DNA of 64,000 nucleotides from Argyresthia goedartella (Eukaryota; Arthropoda; Insecta; Lepidoptera; Argyresthiidae): NCBI GenBank assembly GCA_949825045.1, contig OX463814.1, positions 28,290,383 to 28,354,382 of the forward strand, read 5' to 3'. Shown piece by piece: positions 11,761 to 22,053 of this stretch (position 1 is its first letter; each line of letters starts with the position of its first letter). The notes under the pieces were generated by a model. It saw only the letters and a program-made list of their open reading frames with translations, ran no database searches and was not told where the DNA came from. The position numbers and the translations under genes were made by a program.

Positions 11761-12015
11761 TGCCAAACTGTTGGTAAAACATGTTGACACATAAAACTTT
11801 CATGTAAAACCTTTTTTTTCCGTGTTTTAAGCAAGTAAATATATTTTTATTCTTCTTATTCATGATTAACATGCTAGAAAAGAAACCAACAGCATTAATA
11901 ATCATTATTTTACAATTTGGCCTAATGCGCTGCCTTATAACGAGGATTTGGATTAAGACTTGGCACCCCGATAGCAGAACTTAGAATTTCACCTTCAGCT
12001 CACTTGTAAAAGTGA

Positions 12016-12051
12016 GCATTTTAAACATTGGAATTCCAATGTTTAAAATGC
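12016..12051. repeat. Perfect 36-bp palindrome
   Basis: Two 18-bp arms meet at a central GAATTC with no spacer (arm GCATTTTAAACATTGGAA). It is preceded by a smaller stem-loop, TCACTT/AAGTGA (11999-12014). It lies in noncoding sequence. Confidence 0.9.
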
Positions 12052-12664
12052 TTCCAGTCGATGTATACTTTTAATTGCAGTACAATAAACAAATTATGAT
12101 TAATTAATAGAGAACTTACAGAGCAAGTTAACTTTTTTTTTTCTATAACGATTAAAAAATAACAAGTACATAAGTTTAAACCTGGTGCGAAATTGTAACA
12201 GATTTTGTTATGATTTCGGGAGATGTTTGTAAATGCTGACACTCACTATCAACAATCTATTATATAGAAACAACTGCTTTATAACCAATTATTTTGCGTG
12301 ATTTGATATTTACAAAAAGCTGTTTTGGTTAAGGATACATTCCTTAACCCCTTAATCCCGGCGTTACCCGAAATGGATCGTGATTTTCAAACTTATTGCT
12401 TGGTAATAAAGTTCAAAACGCGGTTATATGCGGTAAGGGGTTAACAGTCGTAACCCAGCAGTGAATTTGGTCTAATGTTGTTTGTTTGTTCAACATTTTG
12501 AAATAGCTGTGAATTGAAAACCAATACGATGTTGTGCGTTTTGAAGTAATATTACGATCAAACAATATCGTGACGAAAAGCGTAAGGTCACAGGTGCTCT
12601 TGAATATGTTAGGTGATAATAATAATAAATTATATAATAATAATACCTTGGACACTATTTACAC
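12052..12664. other. Noncoding interval; nothing recognised
   Basis: AT-rich. Short ORFs at 12021-12242 and 12413-12655 (minus) show no conserved features. No repeat family was recognised. Confidence 0.45.
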
Positions 12665-12845
12665 ACATTGATCTATCCCCAAACTAGGATTCCCTGTATA
12701 TAGGGTACTAGACAACGTTACACATACTTTATACTTAGATAGATAAACAATCATGACTAAGGTACAAATATCCGTTCTCATCAAACAAATATTTGCCCTC
12801 ACCGGGACTCGAACGCGGGACCCTTGGCTTCCTGACCCTGACCTG
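12665..12845 (-). mobile_element. tRNA-derived SINE, 5' truncated
   Basis: On the minus strand a tRNA-like B box lies in CCCGCGTTCGAGTCCCGG (about 12801-12819). It is followed by GGTGAGGGCAAATATTTG and a body containing GATATTTGTACCTTAGTCATG and TTTATCTATCTAAGTA. This order is that of a SINE family common in Lepidoptera. The A-box half is missing or degraded upstream of about 12845. The ORF at 12735-13019 is a by-product. Confidence 0.75.
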
Positions 12846-13727
12846 ACCCTGTGCCTTGAATGTAATTAATTTGATGGATAAATGAGAGCTAGGGGCTTCA
12901 CTATTTTTGTGATGCTGAACTAAAATTAACGCAGCCAGACGACTGTATTTCCATTGCGACGAAAAAAAAAGGATATCATTTATAACGATATTGTAGTTAA
13001 CGGCCGATTTTTCCAGCATAGGATATATTTATTAGTCTAAGATATTTGACAGAATTTGTACGTGAGATAGGCCAAATAAAGTTATCTGACTGTTTATCTG
13101 GGGATGGAACAATCGCACCTTTGAAATAAACATCGTTTTATTAATACTATCACAATCACATTAGTAGCACAGATTTACAAATTAGTTTATATATGGACCA
13201 ACTATGAGTGTTGCTGACTCTACAGGGATTTAAGGGATATCATTTTGAACAACTTGGGCTATGAAATCGATTTGATCAGAGCAACTTTATTTTGTCATTC
13301 CATACAAATCAACTGACCGCCTGACCCAACACCTATGGACGAATGAAAAATAAAGGGAAAAAATCGGGGTTTTTCAGAATGATGTCCTTAAAATTCCTTA
13401 AATATGACCACACCTTTCTGTTTCTATTACATCCTGTAGAGTCAGCAAAGCAACAAGGTTTACACATGAACAGAACAATAATAGCCATAAATGAGCCATA
13501 AGCACGGGATGATCGATTAAGCAAATACCTAGATATATAAAAAAAAATCTGTATTGCTGCCATCTCTATGACATGTTATTCTTTTCATTTATACCTATTC
13601 TGTATAATCATACTACCCGGCCCAATCAACTGGCATTTGGAAAAAGTATTTGCCTCGCAAGCTGAAGATGTTGTCATATATCTGGTTGTATTACATTTGG
13701 TGGGGTTATACAAACGCAGCGCAGACT
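12846..13727. other. Noncoding interval 3' of the defensin-like gene
   Basis: No gene was recognised. A diverged inverted pair is present: CTGACTCTACAGG...TTTAAGG...ATCATTTTGAA occurs on plus near 13215-13255 and on minus near 13450-13370, which suggests a decayed fold-back element. No canonical AATAAA for the minus-strand gene is obvious in the first 170 bp after its stop codon. Confidence 0.4.
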
Positions 13728-14243
13728 TTATGGCTCAACGGAGTAGACACAGCGACAGCGTGCGCGTACGCATGTACCAGCATTCTTTCCCTCTAGTTGG
13801 CAATATTCGTCGCAGTCATATTTGCAGGCGGCGTTGTTGCGAAATTTATGTATGTACGCATCTGTAAAGAAACAATTATTGTGCATGATATGTATCGATC
13901 GACAGTAAATAGCAAAATGATGTTTATTTTCAACTAAATAAGCCATTTCAATATTTTAGTCCACATTCGCCCACTGGTGGGTATAGGCCTCTTCTTTACC
14001 ACGCCATTTACACCGGACCTGAACCTCCATTACCATGGCCACTTAAAGAAATCGATCGTCATATTGGTATGCCTGAAGAGGGTTCAGAAAGCAGATAGCA
14101 CGACAGACTTGTTATAATTGAAAAGACGAATTTCACTTCATATGTATGATAGTCACAGCAACAAAACAAATAAAAATACACTTACCAGTTTGCACAGCTG
14201 CCACAAGAACCAACACAAATAGCAGAGGCGAAACGACTTTCAT
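13728..14243 (-). CDS. Secreted six-cysteine defensin-like (CS-alpha-beta) peptide, two exons
   Basis: Exon 1 (14243-14186, minus) starts at an ATG and encodes 19 residues of a hydrophobic signal peptide (MKVVSPLLFV...). It ends in phase 1 at a consensus donor GTAAGTG. Exon 2 (13861-13728) follows an acceptor TTGTTTCTTTACAG and ends at TAA. The spliced length is 63 residues, with a predicted mature part of about 44. Its six cysteines are spaced C-x3-C-x3-C-x9-C-x4-C-x-C, the C-x3-C / C-x-C signature of cysteine-stabilised alpha-beta peptides. This is closest to insect defensin-like or cobatoxin-like peptides, which act outside the cell as antimicrobials or channel ligands. Signal, splice sites, phase and cysteines are seen; the family is inferred and the function unknown. 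It is the only host gene seen here, and it appears intact. TSS and poly(A) site are not placed. Confidence 0.72.
13862..14185 (-). other. Intron of the defensin-like gene
   Basis: A 324-bp phase-1 intron with GT...AG ends and a pyrimidine-rich acceptor. It contains a fragment of an interspersed repeat around 13980-14050 (GTGGGTATAGGCCTCTTCT), of a kind frequent in Lepidoptera. The frames reported across 13728-13946 and 14182-14370 are exon sequence running into intron or 5' UTR. Confidence 0.68.
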
Positions 14244-15206
14244 TATAATTTTTATTTTCCGATCGAATTGAGAGGACCATGCCACAACCGATTAAGAAGG
14301 CAATGCCAACAATAATACCATAACGCGTGGCGATAACGTTAATTCCACGTTCATACACACTTACATTCATTTATTCTATACCGTGTAGGTATAATTTAAC
14401 AGGACAACTATACAACTTAGGAGTAAAAGATTTTCCTTATTGTGGGTAATTAGCTGCTCGTCAATGTGTTGAATAACGTGTTTTCAATATTATGCAGGTC
14501 TTTATGTATAATCTCGTAATTGGACTAAACATGCTTAACATTTTTCACGTCTTTTTCTATCTGGCGCAGATGATGACCCATATAAAATATACCTAACATT
14601 AAAGAGATCTGCTACTATATGTACTAGGTACTAAGAACAGTGCAACACGTGACACTGGCTTAATTAACCTATACAGTTAGACCATCATAAAAGACTGAAA
14701 ATCCACATAGGTTGGATAGCCTTTAGCTTAGTAAAAAAGTGCACACAAGGGTGTGTAGATGGAAAAGTCGAAATTAGAAAGATTGACTTCGGAACTTTGT
14801 TTAGACTAGTTAGGAGACAAACATACCAAAAGCCCTGACCCCTCTGAGGCGAGCCCCAGGCGCACAAAGGAAGGTCCCGTTTTTTGCTTTTTTGCTGACA
14901 TCTCAAAACCAACAATTCATATCAAATGATGATGTGCATAATGAAAGCTGATAAAATTGCCTATAACTTGAACTATTTACAGTTTTGACCTATTTTTTTA
15001 TCGTTTTTCTTTTCAATGGTAGATGAATTAGCATCTAAATGTATATACATATAAATATACAGGTTGACATTAAATAGCTGACCATATTTTGGGGAAGTAC
15101 CTATCATTATGGCCACCTTTACCCACGAAAGATATGTTCGCAAATGAGAAAAAGCTTTTAATTAGTTGATTGGGTGAATGTATTGAGGGACGCTTTTATT
15201 TCATTT
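14244..15206. other. Upstream region of the defensin-like gene and noncoding spacer
   Basis: Contains the unplaced promoter and 5' UTR of the minus-strand gene; a TATA-like TATAGAATAAA stretch lies near 14373-14385 on minus. Further right, 14905-14985 resembles, in inverted orientation, sequence at 41500-41580 (shared ATGAAAGCTGATAAAATT), so it belongs to a dispersed repeat. No other gene was recognised. Confidence 0.45.
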
Positions 15207-15447
15207 GCAAAATCAAAATCAAAATCAAAAATCATTTATTTCCATAGGATGTTGTTACATCACTTAGATCCGTCATTACATTTTTTTGGGTGAGTTCACT
15301 AACCCAATGGCGGAATCTGTGGAGAAGAGCTCACCGAAGAAACTCCACAGTCGTCGCATCTTTTGCGTTTCCTTTTTTAAATAAAATATTGTCAAATTAC
15401 AAAATGAATGCTAATTATATATCGAAATAGCCTGTTACTCAAACAAT

Positions 15448-18253
15448 CTATTCCCATGGACATCTGTCCTCTAAGTAATCAGATATCCTGTAGTAACCTT
15501 TTTTATACAATTTCTGTTTTATTATTATTTTAAACTTGTCTAAAGGTAAGTTTTTAATATCAGTAGGGACCTTATTGTAATAGCGTATACAATTGCCTTT
15601 AAAAGAATTACTAATTTTATGTAGTCGGCTTACATAAGCAACCAACTTGTCTTTATTTCTAGTATTAAAATTGTGTATATCACTGTACTTCTGAAAATTA
15701 GTTATATTTCTTTTTACATACACAAGATTGTCATAGATATATTGAGACACAAATGTCAGAATATTGATTTCTTTAAACTTTTCCCTCAGTGACACTCTAG
15801 GCCCTAATCTATAAATTGCACGAACAGCCCGTTTCTGCAGAATAAATATACTATTAGCATTCGCAGCGTGACCCCACAATAAAATACCATAGGTCATTAG
15901 ACTATGAAAGTAACTAAAGTAGACTAGTCTAGCGGTGTCTACGTCGGTAAGAGCTCTAATTTTTTTAACTGCGAACGCTGCCGAACTCAGTCTGTTCGAC
16001 AATTTATTTATATGAGGATCCCATTGTAGTTTGGCGTCTAAAGTAATGCCCAAAAAGACAGTCGACTGCACAAGGTCCAATCTCTGTCCTTTTATCAATA
16101 TGTCTGTAGTTACCGGGTTCACATTGGGTAACACGAATTTAATACATTTAGTTTTCTTTTCATTAAGTAATAAATTGTTAACAGTAAACCAGTTCACTAT
16201 ACTAGAGATAGCATTGTTTACCTCGTCATAATTTGATTGCTGTCTTTTAACTTTAAATATCAAAGAAGTATCATCGGCAAACAATACTAACCCATGTTTT
16301 GCTTTAACAAGGTAAGGTAAATCATTAATATATACTAAAAACAAGAAAGGACCAAGAATTGAACCTTGCGGTACGCCCATACTTATTGAAGACCCAGGTG
16401 ATCTTTTCCCATTAACATCGACCATCTGAACCCTATCTGTTAGATATGACTCCAGAAGGCCAAGTGCCTGATCTTTTACACCATAATGGCGTAACTTCCT
16501 GACAAGAGTGTCATGATGGACGCAATCAAAAGCCTTGGATAGATCGCAGAAGACACCTATTGCATCCATTGCGTCTTCCCAGGCATCAAAAATATTGTCG
16601 ATTAGTTCAACACCAGCATCGGCTGTTGAACGACCCTTTGTGAAACCAAACTGAGCAATATGAATTAAATTATTGAGATAAAAATGACTTTGCAATTGAT
16701 TAAGTATGAGTTTTTCAAATATTTTGCTAAGCGTTGGTAGTATCGATATGGGTCTAAAATTGGTGGGGTCTGATGTACTACCAGCTTTGAATAAAGGTAT
16801 AACTTTACTTAGTTTCATCAAGTCAGGAAACACACCACTATCTATACATTGATTAAATATACAACAAAGGTGAGGTTCAATACAATCTACAATGGAACTA
16901 ATAATTTTTACTGATAGACCATGGGCGTCAGCTGTCTTTTTCATTTCCAGGGATTTAAACGCTTTTACAATGTCTTCATTATTTACGTGCCTAAATTTAA
17001 AATCTGTTTTACATTCCTCAAAGTTTTGTTTAAGTATAGATTCAGCAGCAGCGGGAGATGAATTTAAAGACTTGGTTGTTGAAACTGGAATGTCCGTAAA
17101 GAAATTTTCGAAAGCTTTTGCTACTTCTAGGTCTGTACTTAGCAATTGATTATCTATCTTAAGCTTGAAGTTATTATGTGTAGCTTTGGCCTTTCCAGTC
17201 TCTCTGTTTATAATTTGCCAAGTCGTTTTCATTACATTGCTACTAGATTCAATTTTGTTTTTAATGAAATTAGATTTAGCTACGGCACAAACGCGTTTAA
17301 ACATTTTTGAATAACTACGAACATAATCTAGAAAGGCCGTATTTTTGTTATATGATTTCTCTTCATAGAGTTCATATAATCTTCGTCTGCTCCTATGAAT
17401 TCCAACTGTCGCCCAATCACTAAACAAAGCTTTGTTATTAACTTTTATAGTTTTTGATTTAAATACCGTATCATATTCATTTTTGACAAGGTTAAATACT
17501 GAGTTGTACAACAAATTTGGATCGTCACTGTATGGTATTTCCCATAGTTTATCTAAAATATTATTCCTGTAGTGTTCAAGCCGAGTGTCACTAACGGGCA
17601 CACATGTAATATCCTCTTTTTGGTCCTTTTTTATTTTAATATTGAATATACCTATCTGACCAGAGTGATCAGAGGTTAATTTATTGATGACCGATTTGAA
17701 AATGTAATATATTGTCAATGCAGGTAGCAGATGTTGCAGTAATTCTAGTAGGCTCCAAAAACAGATAGTTCATGTTGTGACATAAAAATAAAGATTTTAA
17801 TCTAGTACAAATATTATTATCCTCTAACAGATTAACATTAAAATCACCACAAATTATAAAAAAATTGTTTTTATCGCTGATTTTAATCAACACTTCATCC
17901 ATTTTCTTTTCGAATAAATCAAAGGATGAATCTGGTGGTCTGTATACGCTCATTACAATAAGTTGTTCAAGTTCAATACAGGCTATTTCCATGGTACGCT
18001 CAACAGACAGGCTCACTATGTCAACTCGTTCCTTATATTTAAAACTATTATTTACAAGTATTAAGGAGCCACCGCGATCAGCTGTTTTTCTGTTGAACGA
18101 ACTAGCAACGTGGTGGTTATTAAAGTTGAACATGAACTGATAATTCTTTAAAAAGTGCTCTGTTATACATAAAATATCAATATTATTACAGTTCATGAAT
18201 AACTCAATTTCCAGTTCTTTACTTAACATGCCCTGTATATTTTGATGAACCAC
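15448..18253 (-). pseudogene. LINE ORF2: APE endonuclease and reverse transcriptase, one frameshift
   Basis: The endonuclease part (18253-17681) shows VVHQNIQG, DILCITEHF, YRPPD, CGDFNVN and FLEPTR. The frame changes near 17710-17720, between TCIDNIL and SDHSGQ. The RT (756 residues, 15448-17718) then runs without a break. It has FKAGSTSDPTNFRPIS, FGFTKGRSTADAG, FCDLSKAFDCVHH, GVPQGSILGPFLFL and the catalytic FADDTS (about 16262-16283), then a thumb and C-terminal region with RAVRAIYRLGPR. The frame is open upstream of 18253 to about 18350 and overlaps the end of ORF1 without an ATG, so initiation may depend on termination at ORF1. It would nick DNA and prime reverse transcription at the target. 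Confidence 0.88.
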
Positions 18254-18375
18254 GTTTAAAATATTCTTACTTTTACATTTTTCATTACTAGTAACTTGAT
18301 TTAATGGGCAAGATGAAGGTATATTTATACAAATATTAATATTACTGCCAGAGTTACTCTCTGTTGTCCTATGGG

Positions 18376-19964
18376 TTAATTTAAAGAGCTTGGAACAGAT
18401 TCCAAGGAGTACATGTCATTATTATTACACTGCTCAATAGAAGCAGGCGTTCCATTAGTCAAAAACTTGACTGAGTTCAAAATAAAATAAGATAGTGACT
18501 GTGCTATCTGTTTTGTATAAAACCTAGATAGGTAATACCTATCCTTAGTCAAATAAAAATATTTTCCAATACAAATATTGGTGTCTATGAAATGAAATTT
18601 TTCAGTATGACGACATGTCAATGTGTGTATAAATGTATTATAATCATGTCTTATATGATTTTCATGTTGTGACAAAGATTGGCTGAAGGGAAACGCAAAC
18701 AAGATTATTCTATCTACATTTTGTAAAGAATTTAATTTGGAAAAGTATTAGTAATTAGTTTTTTAGATACATTTGCCCTTCTACCAATTAAAATAATTAG
18801 GGTGGTTGGTTCTAAAAACTGCGATGACAACACTTTGTTTAATATTTGTGAATATGTGGCGCCAGGCATACAGTTATTTAATATTGCCTGGCCCACGCGC
18901 TGACTAAGTTGTAAACCCATATTTTTTCCAAGTTCATCGCTGTACATTATATACCTATCCTTTGTCCGAGAGAAGGAGGCGTTATTGATAACACTATTAG
19001 TACTCAAGTCGACTGACGGCGGCGCCTGGGTCAGTATCAGCTGTTCGGCCGGCTGCTCGGCGGGACACACGGTCGGCACGGAACAGTCCGCTGGAGCTTG
19101 TTTACAATCACAGATGTGATTGTCGGTCAAAGATATGAAAGTGTCATAATTATACTTACACGTCTCCAACAAACTATTCATAGCCGACACATGTTCCTTA
19201 ATTTCGTATTGTGCTGACTCATATTTACGTGTAATACTTTGTAATGATGAGTTTAAAATATGCATATCTGACTGGAGTCGCCGTGTGTCACATTCATACT
19301 TTTCTGTAGTTTTTTCCAAACATAATCTACAATCATCGATTTCCTTAATTAATTGGACACGTTCCTTGCTACAATTTACATTTTTACAAAATATTTTATT
19401 TCTATTAGCTAGTTTTTGTGTTTTTTTTGTATAATTATTCAATTTAACATATTTCTTTAATTTATTTTTACTACAGCTCATAGTGGTTACTGATTGCGAT
19501 CTATTAGGACTATCACACGTGAGATCACAAGCTGTTAGGTCAATAGTTGGTATGCCAGTTTGGCTCATGACCTCATTATAGAAGGCCCTGGTTGTAGCAC
19601 TGTCTCGCTGTTCCTCCCGCTCGCTGAAAACTTGAAGCTCGTGGTGTGCCTCTGCAAGCTTTTGTTCAAGTGATTTTATGTGTTGCAATGCTACGTGGTG
19701 GACATCATGACACTTGTAAAATGAGTCGACTTGGTGTTGTAGTTCATCTCTCTGGGCACTGAGATCCTGGCATTGGATGTCCAACTCACTGAGCTCTTCT
19801 TTTAGCGCCGAATTTTTCTTAATTTGCTTTTCTATCTCCTCTTCACACTCATCTCGCTCTCGTAGAAGTATTTCACAAAGCTCTTGGCTCTTCTTGAGCT
19901 CCAGCAAGGTCGCTTTCAGCTTCAACTCCACATCGCGTGTGCTCATCTTGCTTCGGGTCAGCAT
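18376..19964 (-). pseudogene. LINE ORF1: coiled coil plus esterase-like domain, one frameshift
   Basis: The N-terminal half (about residues 10-120) is a long charged heptad-rich coiled coil (LKATLLELKKSQELCEILL). A basic, lysine-rich middle and a second helical segment follow. The C-terminal part resembles the SGNH/GDSL-esterase-like domain found in ORF1 of some CR1-like elements: YSDELGKN (block I, with D-E in place of D-S), GATYSQILNKV and ILIGRRANVSKKL. The frame is lost near 18732 (in TTTTCC) and resumes in another frame to 18376, ending with a block near YYLSRFYTKQIAQSLSYF. ORF1 proteins bind element RNA; the role of the esterase domain is unproven. Confidence 0.7.
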
Positions 19965-19990
19965 TGCACCCTTTCTCGCCTGAAAAATAA

Positions 19991-20699
19991 ACCGCGAATA
20001 GGTGTCAGTGTATGACCGGGTGGAATACTAGCGAACACTAGGGAGTTTATTGCACAATGAAGGTGTTAAGTGTGTGTTTTTGTTGAATGTGGCAGAATGT
20101 TGCGTCTTCAACTTTGCTTCCGCTTTTGCCAAGTAAAGAGAGACAAAACGGTACCTGAGTGAGTGTACGGCAAGTGTTTCACTTATATGAAGGTTTGTTT
20201 AGTTTGTTACGGGTGTGAAAGGTGAGATTATTGATATAAATACAGAAATAAAACGATACTTCCCCCGTTTACGTCGTTGTTATTTGAACTGATTTTGACA
20301 GTTCAATCGGCCGGTACAATCGGTCTTGTTTTTTCCAAAGCTTGTATGTTTGCACAGCTGTTTCTTATCTACACATTATTTAATCACTAATTACTACTTA
20401 AATTAAGTTTACTCGTGCAGAAAAGCAATTTTGACTAATTTAATTGAAATAAAAACTACAGAGCTGTTTACAACGTCAGCTATTCGGTCTGGGGTTGCCA
20501 GCCGAAAAGAAAAGAAGGTTGCGGCTATATGTTTATTGAGGAAAGTTGATTTAGTAACGATGAGTAAGTAGTATCATTCCCCAAAATATGGCTGGCTAAT
20601 TAAAGTAATTTAATTAAAAAAAATACCGGACTGCATTAAATAACCACCAAAAAAGAAAAAACAAGCTCTATAATTTAGTGTGAAGAGTAATGTAGTGTA
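19991..20699. other. Interval between LINE and the nest; probable LINE 5' UTR in part
   Basis: No gene was recognised. The part next to 19990 is probably the LINE 5' UTR or promoter, but no boundary is visible. Positions 20577-20591 (TTCCCCAAAATATGG) are the reverse complement of 15086-15100 on the far side of the LINE. Confidence 0.4.
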
Positions 20700-20955
20700 C
20701 CGTGTCTTCTTCTTCTTTTTTTGCCTTTTGCCATTATTTGGGGTCGGCCCTCCTCGTTCTTATGCGCCAGGTTGGTCGATCCTGGGTTGTCTCTTCGTTC
20801 AACTGGGCTTGTTTCTTATCCTTTGATATGGTGGACCACCAAATAGCAAGCTCCTATTGTTAGGTAGTGCGAGGGCTTTCTTAATGATCTTCGTCACGTC
20901 TCATAACATGCCCATACCACCAAAGGCGGGATTCCTTGAATGTCAGCGATGGGGA
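20700..20955 (-). pseudogene. LINE ORF2 C-terminus, distal half (split by BEL element A)
   Basis: Minus-strand text reads as a decayed LINE C-terminus: SRLWWYGHVMRRDEDH just inside the insertion point, then AQLNEETTQDRPTWRIRTRRADPK near the 3' end. This WYGHVMRR...RRADPK ending is characteristic of a widespread insect LINE group. The upstream half lies at 36151-36215, beyond BEL element A. Several stops are present. Confidence 0.65.
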
Positions 20956-21233
20956 TGTACAAGACAACCTTGTACAATGCGAACGCGGCATTTATCAGCA
21001 CGTTCTAATTTCTATATAATTGTATTTTAACTATTAACATATTGCAGTTCTACTTACTTATTCGCCGTAGCACCTAAATCTAAGCCACAACAGACTATTT
21101 TTAGAGTGTATTTCATTATTATAAAAGTAAAGTGTTTTCAACTATACAAGGAGACTCTTTAAACTTCCAACTGACAACTTAGCTAACCCTGAGTTGTATG
21201 TAAGGCTGTGTGGATCCCACCAAAGACCATACA
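20956..21233 (+). repeat. 5' LTR of BEL element A
   Basis: 278 bp, starting TGTACAAG and ending CCATACA. It is the same length as the 3' LTR, with about 3 differences (agAcaac/agCcaac, ttGTac/ttGGac, gccGtag/gccAtag). It should hold the promoter and the polyadenylation region; no strong TATA box was picked out. Confidence 0.93.
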
Positions 21234-21239
21234 TCTTTT

Positions 21240-21258
21240 TGGACCTTCGAGCCGGATT
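21240..21258 (+). promoter_or_regulatory. Primer-binding site of element A, tRNA-Tyr-like
   Basis: TGGACCTTCGAGCCGGATT begins 6 bp after the 5' LTR. Apart from the fourth base it agrees with the complement of the 3' end of insect tRNA-Tyr as I know it. The tRNA assignment is from memory and should be treated as probable. Confidence 0.6.
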
Positions 21259-21861
21259 GGTTCTTCAAAACTCTGTGATTGGAGTGTTGGTGTTGGGCAA
21301 CTGTGACGGAAGCGGCAGCGAGCAGGAAGGCACACCGGAACGTGATTGTACGCACTGAGCACGGACCTGATCACATGAACCACCGACAGGCAGTGTATCC
21401 CGACCACTGTATCTATCAAGAATAACATACTAACGGCATAGCAGCTCACGCAGAATAGAACTATCCTCCACTGCAGGGAGTAATCAACTGAAGACAACAA
21501 GTCTTACGCAACAAACGCACTGACGCCGGCCGTAGCCGAGTGTATGAAGGCAAGGGCAGCCTCATCTTACTGACACTTGAACCCACAAATCTGGTGTATA
21601 AAGACAAGAAAAGTCTCATTCTACTCGTACAGCATCAATCTACAAGATCGGTGGAAATTGGTTTATGAACTGAAGAAACTACACATACAAGCACAAAAAT
21701 GATCGGAAAAATATAAAATCGTAAAAAAAAAGTATAAAATCGATATGTACCAACTTCAAGAAGGATGGGGCAGATCGCAAAACTCTTGAGTACCTGGAAA
21801 AGCGCATCAGTGCTCTGGAGGTAAATTGGCTTTAGTTTAGCTCGAGCCACAAGATACTGGC
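21259..21861 (+). other. Leader and first gag codons of element A
   Basis: About 500 bp of noncoding leader, then an open stretch (about 21745-21861) reading KTLEYLEKRISALEVNWL, a TAG, and on to the insertion point of element B. The same frame resumes at 28677. The gag start codon was not identified with confidence. Confidence 0.55.
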
Positions 21862-22029
21862 TGTCCAAGCGGACCATGAGGGACGAAGCGAGGGGGGTAC
21901 CACCGCCGGACCGTCGCGCGCGCAGCCAGCGTGAAGCAGAACCAGTCCACAAATAAAGTCAGCGCGAAGCGCACGCGCCACCTCGCACCAATACCTATTA
22001 TTTTATTTCAACGATTCCCTGCCGCGACA
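21862..22029 (+). repeat. 5' LTR of BEL element B
   Basis: 168 bp, TGTCCAAGC...CCGCGACA, GC-rich with a CGCGCGCG core and an AATAAA at about 21952-21957. It differs from the 3' LTR only at its tenth base (G versus C). An apparent 96-codon ORF from 21931 runs out of this LTR and is not a gene. Confidence 0.93.
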
Positions 22030-22036
22030 GGGAAGC

Positions 22037-22053
22037 TGGCGACCATGACAGGA
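22037..22053 (+). promoter_or_regulatory. Primer-binding site of element B, tRNA-Arg-like
   Basis: TGGCGACCATGACAGGA starts 7 bp after the LTR. It agrees with the complement of an insect tRNA-Arg 3' end at all but one base, as I recall that tRNA. Arg primers are known for some insect LTR elements. Confidence 0.65.

Larger units (their letters stand above)
15207..19990 (-). mobile_element. CR1-like LINE, nearly full length
   Basis: Minus-strand non-LTR retrotransposon with ORF1 (19964-18376), an overlapping ORF2 (about 18350-15448) and a 3' UTR ending in AATAAATGA plus a short tandem repeat of TTTTGA units (15207-15233) in place of poly(A). The endonuclease is APE-type and the RT carries FADDTS. 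Only two frame breaks were found, one in ORF1 and one between endonuclease and RT, so this is a young or recently active copy. The 5' end upstream of 19964 is not defined. Four other fragments in the window belong to related families. Confidence 0.85.

Noticed and set aside
13400..13497. Minus-strand 31-codon ORF with a signal-like start (MAHLWLLLFC), followed by a possible acceptor
   Set aside because: It stops after 31 codons, lies in a decayed inverted repeat, and no second exon with conserved cysteines was found.
14182..14370. Minus-strand ORF with a hydrophobic GIIVGIAFLIG segment resembling a membrane protein exon
   Set aside because: It overlaps exon 1 and the 5' UTR of the defensin-like gene in another frame. 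The signal-peptide frame with a proper donor site is the better explanation.
21841..21850. GTAAAT...TTTAG around 21822-21836 in element A gag as a mini-intron
   Set aside because: A 15-bp intron is far too short; the in-frame TAG is better read as decay.
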